NCBI GenBank assembly: GCA_019418545.1
Contig: DYBQ01000074.1
Coordinates: 1 to 11,781 of the forward strand
DNA length: 11,781 nt
Direction of reading: 5' to 3'
Source: Clostridiales bacterium
GTDB lineage: Bacteria > Bacillota > Clostridia > Oscillospirales > Acutalibacteraceae
Shown here piece by piece: positions 9,701 through 11,781 of this stretch. The translations under genes and the position numbers were made by a program. Positions within the stretch are counted from its first letter, which is position 1, and each line of letters starts with the position of its first letter. The notes below the pieces were generated by a model. That model searched no databases. It was not told the DNA's origin and saw only the letters and a program-made list of their open reading frames with translations.

Positions 9701-9855
9701 TGATATACCGTAGAATGAGGAGTTGGATAAATTTCGTACCCTTCACTTTCTGTGCCTTCTGCCCCTGCTTGAGTTACCGGAACCATTCCCAGCATGATAC
9801 CGGCAGATAACGCCACAGCAAGAACCCTTCGAAGGCTGTTTTTGAACTTGACCAT
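3763..9855 (-). CDS. Secreted wall-anchored GH84 beta-N-acetylglucosaminidase with CBM32-like and FIVAR-like modules
   Basis: A 2030-residue extracellular glycosidase that should release terminal beta-linked GlcNAc from host or dietary glycans by substrate-assisted catalysis. Signal peptide 1-30 (cut after VTQA); GH20b-like N-terminal domain about 40-180; GH84 barrel about 187-490, with the hallmarks GFIEGYYGNPWSTEDR (188-203) and YAPKDD (220-225) and the catalytic pair D307-D308 in IAILADDFW. K223, N403 and N438 match binding residues of Clostridium perfringens NagJ by position. A helical segment (about 490-660) is followed by five or six beta-sandwich modules (about 660-1480), CBM32/discoidin-like where they show FDGDDGT, YDGDENT or FDGDLST. 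About seven helical repeats of 65-70 residues (about 1490-1965) form a stalk. The Thr/Pro-rich tail ends in APATGD (1995-2000), a membrane helix (2003-2021) and RRK. The start at 9855 is set by GGAGG six bases upstream; a frame extension to 10017 runs through the regulatory leader and is rejected. 'Hyaluronidase' is a common misleading name for this family. Confidence 0.93.
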   Translation of the reverse strand: MVKFKNSLRRVLAVALSAGIMLGMVPVTQAGAEGTESEGYEIYPTPHSTVYQDGDYIIYDEVNVVYESGIDEATQARLEEVAALKNLKVTASEDIETGKTNILVGIEGSGEFADTYADEHYQIATENLFEKTDSYLLASENNVITVVGKDTDASFYGLTTLYHIVKQLESYTIRNFQIEDYADVVSRGFIEGYYGNPWSTEDRAALMTWGGYYKLNTYFYAPKDDEKHRAKWSELYTQEELEEKIIPLAEAGNASKCRFAYALHPFPGGNHFRFDTEEHYQEDLAKLKAKFMQVIECGVRQIAILADDFWNPGGENGLRLLNDVTEWLKTEVQAEYPDMKTTLPYVPFDYMGNGSSSEFNSLKQAPDNVQLVMTGGKVWGEVTDSFTSTFTNNVGRGPFLWINWPCTDNSKKHLIMGGYTTFLHPGVNPDNIQGIMLNPMQQSEPSKVAIFGNACYCWNIWESEEEANQAWDDSFKYVDHNGSNANGASNALRELSKHMINQNMDGRVTVLQESVELKPLLNEYKSKLSAGTVTAEDTDAIIDEFEILQKAAQTFRNNAGDSRLHDQMVYWLDCWDDTTEAAITYLEGVKSVLNHDSAGIINANTNGKAAFDRSKTHSFWYVDHYEVAEVGVQHIVPFINTLASYISTQAETIMDPSKIVQSFITNRQDNPVGSTDDVFDGDDGTQLSYRNPVWIYTGDYVGVTFNKKIAVNNIRFLLGNGKNHFEQSKLQYTEDGKEWKDLELIGMENTFTGTQGQYLEVVVNKENLPDNFQAMGIRLIATADNKLDAYLNIHEITINKQEDSGSEEITGEYSTNLDNMNGAALDKLADSNAGSEVWLSKSSGEFKDKLPADGAVTYTFEEPVFVESVVLEQGSSAAGDVMRDGVIEYLDSEGQWQKAADVTSDKSQSFDLAVTTSAVRVRNETLAPVWWRLGEFRVIASKEDTSPISYTVIRTDRWQIYQGTEANLYDGDENTFVWYDPDGSGNTTGDDFMVDDFLGYDLGKVTALESARIVVGNSGSDKLLKYAIETSIDNKTWTPVEGYESYTGASSGKDELSINLNGTRARYIRIRNLERRGAWGKFSEFTVKQAATEGDTEHLYTNIETTMKANLNTEGKAFLTGGTVTLPVGSYIGIKLDNIKKITGIEVSELPQGLKLQTSMNAITWTEYESGSSVDARYIRVFNSTENDVECNLSTFIVNYLFIGKKNVSSDFANQSTGSDMRTTGTVGNVFDGDLSTIGMITGPQEAGKQILFDLGQEITFNQVRYYINETNLNYIRHAVFEVSNDPDGDDWTEILTVGNGDFENVWDDTTAKSASYLTHDSQNPGNMYAEATDLNVSGRYLRVRPLTTYSHRWMGFGEIQINGGVYISTEANRDVVSEAVEVEGKLPSYMLDKDFATTFQSSEQNSSFTYRISEPQGLRTVRLVQLGAVSNAKVEAAFVGESDKMVLGTLNQSITEFVLPEGKTLESITVSWGEIVPEIAELQTSASPVTAADKAELQAELDKGADENWTTDSIAAYKKAETIAQEIMDNSYVSQETVDSALGMLKAARSNAKNKASNLDELQKLVDEALTNEENLYSAATFADYSEAVNNLKKALENPDNLDVETAEELKTAVMQTQDALEYSIRNRELAEIALRKLDNIVAENYTTASYSALIESSDALSALIAQDKTGERVHPLEMAEATKAFEAALAGLVDVTALKAAIAEYDTIDGSLYTDESYDAYTAAVEIGKKLLEAGTAEEIEAAVQAIKGALAGLEEYVAPDKTLLQKTYDYALTLSTEGVTDSAKKFFEDAVAAAKAVLDDNKATQEEVNTAWDNLLNGIWGLGLVQGDKTMLEQLIAKADDMMANADKYVQDNWQQLVDALEKAKDVYDDGDAMEEDIEPAAEALLNAIMAQRFNADKSILQDLIDKANKIDVSSYTLESVAVFRAALYNANLVLADETLSEDDQAVVDQAVSQLNAAIENLSADATEPDDGKDDTSTTKPSGNENTSKPQAPATGDSTPVMMLIFLTVAAGLALVVMLRRKAHVEE

Positions 9856-9861
9856 GATTTT

Positions 9862-9867
9862 CCTCCT
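9862..9867 (-). promoter_or_regulatory. Ribosome binding site that decides the GH84 start
   Basis: AGGAGG on the minus strand, six bases before ATG 9855, followed by a perfect signal peptide. The alternative in-frame ATG at 10017 lies only a few bases after the predicted transcription start and has no ribosome site. Confidence 0.85.
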
Positions 9868-9916
9868 TTTCAAAAAACTTTGTTCTGGAAACAAGCACGA
9901 ACTGTTACATTTCCTT

Positions 9917-9979
9917 GAAATAAAATAAGACCTATTAATCCTAAGTGCCTTTCCGAAAGCCTCCAGGTTAATAGGTCTT
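9917..9979 (-). terminator. Leader (conditional) terminator of the GH84 gene
   Basis: AAGACCTATTAA (9979-9968 on the minus strand) pairs perfectly with TTAATAGGTCTT (9938-9927). The stem can extend by CCU/AGG past one bulged A, and an inner CTTT-CGG-AAAG hairpin fits in the loop. The U-rich ATTTTATTTC follows. The 5' arm shares its first six bases (9974-9979) with the 3' end of the RAT, so the two structures exclude each other. This is the standard design of BglG/LicT-controlled leaders. Confidence 0.82.
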
Positions 9980-10001
9980 GCCTGCCATACAGTAACAATC
10001 C
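9974..10001 (-). promoter_or_regulatory. RAT (ribonucleic antiterminator), BglG/LicT/SacT family target
   Basis: A 28-base element with the 5' half GGATTGTTACTG and the 3' half GCAGGCAAGACC around a 4-base loop. These halves match the known RAT sequences of the E. coli bgl and B. subtilis lic/sac systems as I remember them; the 3' half resembles the sac version (AAGACC) more than bgl (AAAACC). It lies about 20 bases into the predicted transcript and overlaps the terminator hairpin. In the family, a PTS-phosphorylated dimeric antiterminator binds and stabilises the RAT so that transcription reads on. No antiterminator or PTS gene is visible in the window, so the regulator and inducing sugar are unknown. 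Confidence 0.88.
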
Positions 10002-10027
10002 TTTGTGCCAGTTTCATTTTCAGGTAA

Positions 10028-10057
10028 ATAATACCACAAAAATAATCAATTTGTCAA
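10028..10057 (-). promoter_or_regulatory. Promoter of the GH84 gene
   Basis: On the minus strand, consensus TTGACA (10057-10052) and TATTAT (10033-10028) are 18 bases apart. Transcription should start near 10021, giving a leader of about 165 bases that contains the RAT, the terminator and the ribosome site in that order. Confidence 0.8.
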
Positions 10058-10131
10058 TGAGATTTTGTTAATTTATAAACTCTTGTATACATTAGCTATA
10101 ATTTATTTAAAATATCAGGCATACAAGACAG

Positions 10132-10167
10132 AAAAAAATGAAACTGCCTGGAATTTCAGGCAGTTTC
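10132..10167 (-). terminator. Intrinsic terminator of the glycerate kinase gene
   Basis: GAAACTGCCTG and CAGGCAGTTTC form a perfect 11-bp stem with a 6-base loop. On the minus strand seven T follow (complement of A 10132-10138). It lies about 50 bases after the glycerate kinase stop and insulates the GH84 promoter from read-through. Confidence 0.9.
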
Positions 10168-10216
10168 AGCTTCAAAAAACAATTTTCATAAATTTTAATA
10201 ATCTACTTTTTCAAAA

Positions 10217-11359
10217 TTATTTAGCCATTTTCATTCCACATTGCAAAGTGCGAAACAGGCGTATTGCTGCATCCAAATAGAGGCTTTCACAATCCTTCAT
10301 GGCCTGCTGTATATCCATCGCGCCATTAATTGTTGTAATCACACTTTGAATTCCAAATTCATAAATCGCCTCATAGCCAGGCAAAATCCCGCCTGCAATT
10401 GCCACAGCTGGAACCCCTGCCTTTTGACATCGTTTCCCTACTCCACAAGGAACCTTGCCATAGGAGGACTGCCAGTCCATCCTCCCCTCTCCTGTAACTA
10501 CCAAACTGGCATCCTGAATCAAATCATCAAAATGTATCAAATCCAGCACAGTGTCAATTCCCGACTGCAGCCGTGCCCCCAAAAAAGTCATCAGGGCAAA
10601 TCCAAGTCCGCCTGCTGCACCAGCGCCGGGTATTTCTTTCGCTGCCACTCCCATCACTTTTTCGATTTTACTGGCATAATGGTTCATACCCATTTCCAGC
10701 AGCTGCTGCATATCTTTGTCTGCTCCTTTTTGGGAGGCAAATGTAAAAGCACATCCTCGTTCTCCAAGTAACGGGTTATTCACATCGCACATAACCGTAA
10801 ATTCTGTCTCTGCAACTGCCGGATGCAGTCCTGAAATATCAATCGTATCTACTTTTTCCAAATCGCCGCCGCAGCCCCGCAGCATTGCACCAGATGCATC
10901 CAGGAACCGCACTCCCAAGGCCGCCATCATTCCCATGCCGCCATCATTGGTTGCACTCCCCCCAATAGCAATGGCTATTTTGCGAATTCCATGGGAAAGA
11001 GCATCGACAATTAATTCTCCTGTTCCAATCGAGGTAGTTTTCATAGGGTTTCTTTTTGAAATAGGAACCAGTGGAAGGCCGGAAGCCGAAGCCATTTCAA
11101 TTACGGCAGTACCTCCCGGTAAAATTCCATAACCGGCTTCTACAGGCTGAAATAGTGGACCATGGACACATAACCCTATCTTTTTTCCTCCCAGCTGGCT
11201 GATTAGTGCATCTACTGTACCTTCTCCGCCATCTGCCATTATAAGGCTCGTGGTTTCAGCCTCAGGGAATATTTCTTTTGCAGCCTGTTCCAACAAAGAG
11301 TTTATCTTTGGGGAAGATAACGAGCCCTTAAATGAATCAGAAGCAAAAATCAATTTCAT
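10217..11359 (-). CDS. glxK: Glycerate 2-kinase (GlxK/GarK family)
   Basis: A 380-residue cytoplasmic enzyme of the usual family length that phosphorylates D-glycerate with ATP to 2-phosphoglycerate, feeding glycolysis. Family motifs appear in order: DSFKGSLSS (8-16), MADGGEGT (41-48), TTSIGTGEL (108-116), GGSATNDGG (133-141), CDVNNPLLG (191-199), GAGAAGGLG (245-253) and VTGEGRMDWQSSYGK (288-302). No key motif is missing. The ATG at 11359 is preceded by a GAGGGAAAG ribosome site and gives the typical N-terminus MKLIFASDSFKG. It has its own promoter and terminator and stands alone, with no glycerate, glyoxylate or sugar-acid genes beside it. The symbol could equally be garK; the two paralogue groups cannot be told apart here. 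Confidence 0.95.
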   Translation of the reverse strand: MKLIFASDSFKGSLSSPKINSLLEQAAKEIFPEAETTSLIMADGGEGTVDALISQLGGKKIGLCVHGPLFQPVEAGYGILPGGTAVIEMASASGLPLVPISKRNPMKTTSIGTGELIVDALSHGIRKIAIAIGGSATNDGGMGMMAALGVRFLDASGAMLRGCGGDLEKVDTIDISGLHPAVAETEFTVMCDVNNPLLGERGCAFTFASQKGADKDMQQLLEMGMNHYASKIEKVMGVAAKEIPGAGAAGGLGFALMTFLGARLQSGIDTVLDLIHFDDLIQDASLVVTGEGRMDWQSSYGKVPCGVGKRCQKAGVPAVAIAGGILPGYEAIYEFGIQSVITTINGAMDIQQAMKDCESLYLDAAIRLFRTLQCGMKMAK

Positions 11360-11404
11360 TTCTTTCCCTCTCCCCTTTCTTCATAAAGAAGCTTTTATAA
11401 TCAG

Positions 11405-11433
11405 GTTATAGCTCGCTGCAAAGCAATTGTCAA
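11405..11433 (-). promoter_or_regulatory. Promoter of the glycerate kinase gene
   Basis: On the minus strand TTGACA (11433-11428), a 17-base spacer and TATAAC (11410-11405) make a near-consensus sigma-A promoter. The predicted start lies about 40 bases before the glycerate kinase ATG. Confidence 0.8.
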
Positions 11434-11729
11434 TCATAAATTGAGGAGCAGGGCAGTTACCCACGAAGATTGGGTGAATTAGTACGTAAGGAATCGTTAC
11501 GGAAAATAGATATCATATAATTTTCAAATTGAAAATCCTGAAAAATCTGGTTTCGCAATTCCAATTTAGTTTCTGTTTTTGCTATTTCAGCAAAAGAGTT
11601 AGAAAATAGGTTGACAACAGAAATCGGGTGATATACAATAAATAGTACTGCACAATCCTTATTCTGGTTTCCTAGCAATCGAACCGTTCGAATCCGGGAA
11701 CCCTGCAAAATTGAATATTTTTTCTATAT
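11434..11729. other. Intergenic region upstream of glycerate kinase, no gene seen
   Basis: About 300 bases with no convincing gene. It contains a palindrome ATTTTCAA-A-TTGAAAAT (11520-11536). It also has a possible 7-bp stem GGTTTCC (11666-11672)/GGGAACC (11696-11702) around a TCGAA-CCG-TTCGA inverted repeat that looks like a tRNA T-arm. A minus-strand frame of about 83 codons (11457-11708) needs a TTG start, has no ribosome site and matches nothing I know, so it is not called. The tRNA-like debris suggests a decayed insertion site. Confidence 0.45.
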
Positions 11730-11781
11730 GCCTCCGTAGTTAAATGGATATAACAAACCCCTCCTAAAAATCGAATCGTTC
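11670..11781 (+). repeat. Imperfect 20-bp direct repeat pair (11670-11689 and 11762-11781)
   Basis: TCCTAGCAATCGAACCGTTC (11670-11689) and the window's last 20 bases (11762-11781) agree at 17 of 20 positions. The second copy begins inside the anticodon loop of the tRNA half. The window ends within it, so the repeat may be longer. The arrangement resembles att-type repeats or arm sites of a tyrosine recombinase (inference). Confidence 0.55.
11730..11767 (+). pseudogene. 5' half of a tRNA-Arg (CCU), broken after the anticodon loop
   Basis: The acceptor 5' strand GCCTCCG, the TA linker, a perfect D-stem GTTA/TAAC around a GG-containing loop, base 26 A, the anticodon-stem strand AACCC and the loop CTCCTAA (anticodon CCU after U33) all fit a tRNA-Arg. 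The next bases should be GGGTT to close the anticodon stem but read AAATC. Only six bases then precede a TTC that could open a T-loop, too few for a normal tRNA. The homology therefore stops at the anticodon loop. Only 14 more bases are visible, so the true 3' half could lie further right or be lost. Confidence 0.55.

Noticed and set aside
9917..10001. T-box, c-di-GMP or other riboswitch as explanation of the GH84 leader
   Set aside because: No T-box motif (AGGGTGG...) and no known riboswitch core is visible, while both RAT halves match and overlap the terminator as expected.
9900..10017. Resemblance of the 54-residue upstream extension (NLEAFGKALRINRSYFIS) to an AraC-type helix-turn-helix
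   Set aside because: The same bases are explained by the RAT and terminator pairing, which is exact. The peptide likeness is short and the region lies in the untranslated leader.
10081..10128. Inverted repeat TCTTGTAT / ATACAAGA upstream of the GH84 promoter
   Set aside because: Only 8 bp with a 32-base gap in AT-rich DNA. It could be an operator but is easily chance.
11670..11702. A complete second tRNA at the T-arm-like sequence
   Set aside because: No acceptor or D-arm precedes it, T-stem pairing is poor and no CCA end follows; at most it is debris.
11457..11708. Minus-strand frame of 83 codons right of glycerate kinase
   Set aside because: It needs a TTG start without a ribosome site, begins in tRNA-like sequence and lacks recognisable protein features.

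Overview
The window reads as chromosomal DNA of a Gram-positive, probably gut-dwelling, low-to-moderate GC Firmicute of the Clostridia (Lachnospiraceae/Oscillospiraceae type). The reasons are lipoboxes and signal peptides of Firmicute style, strong AGGAGG ribosome sites, TTGACA/TATAAT-like promoters, a wall-anchored multi-module glycosidase ending in a PATGD sorting motif, and a BglG/LicT-type antiterminator target. All intact genes lie on the minus strand, so transcription runs from high to low coordinates. The only plus-strand feature is a broken tRNA half at the right edge.

Region by region, in transcription order. (1) 11360-11781: no intact gene. It holds the promoter of the glycerate kinase gene and, at the far right, the 5' half of a plus-strand tRNA-Arg(CCU) whose sequence departs from a tRNA just after the anticodon loop. 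A 20-bp imperfect repeat follows that loop and recurs about 90 bp away, possibly an integration-site scar. (2) 10217-11359: glycerate 2-kinase, a one-gene unit with its own promoter and a perfect 11-bp stem terminator (10132-10167). (3) 9856-10057: promoter plus a structured leader. The leader carries a near-consensus RAT (ribonucleic antiterminator) for the BglG/LicT/SacT family, and the RAT overlaps an intrinsic terminator hairpin. (4) 3763-9855: a 2030-residue secreted GH84 beta-N-acetylglucosaminidase with several beta-sandwich (CBM32/discoidin-like) modules, about seven FIVAR-like helical repeats and a C-terminal wall anchor, closed by a strong terminator at 3627-3658. (5) 3347-3374: probable promoter of a second operon. 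This operon encodes a small secreted four-cysteine protein (2746-3159), an intergenic stem-loop, and then three tandem paralogous lipoproteins (1454-2653, 234-1421, and one cut off by the window at 1-202).

The best-supported regulatory reading is that the GH84 enzyme is held off by the leader terminator. It would be switched on when a PTS-controlled antiterminator, not encoded in this window, binds the RAT. This would tie an extracellular hexosaminidase (mucin or glycosaminoglycan type substrate, inferred) to uptake of a PTS sugar. The lipoprotein operon is a separate unit of unknown function; its proteins look like small beta-propellers with a conserved CNKPDCLH cysteine motif. Glycerate kinase is ordinary central metabolism with no clear link to the neighbours.
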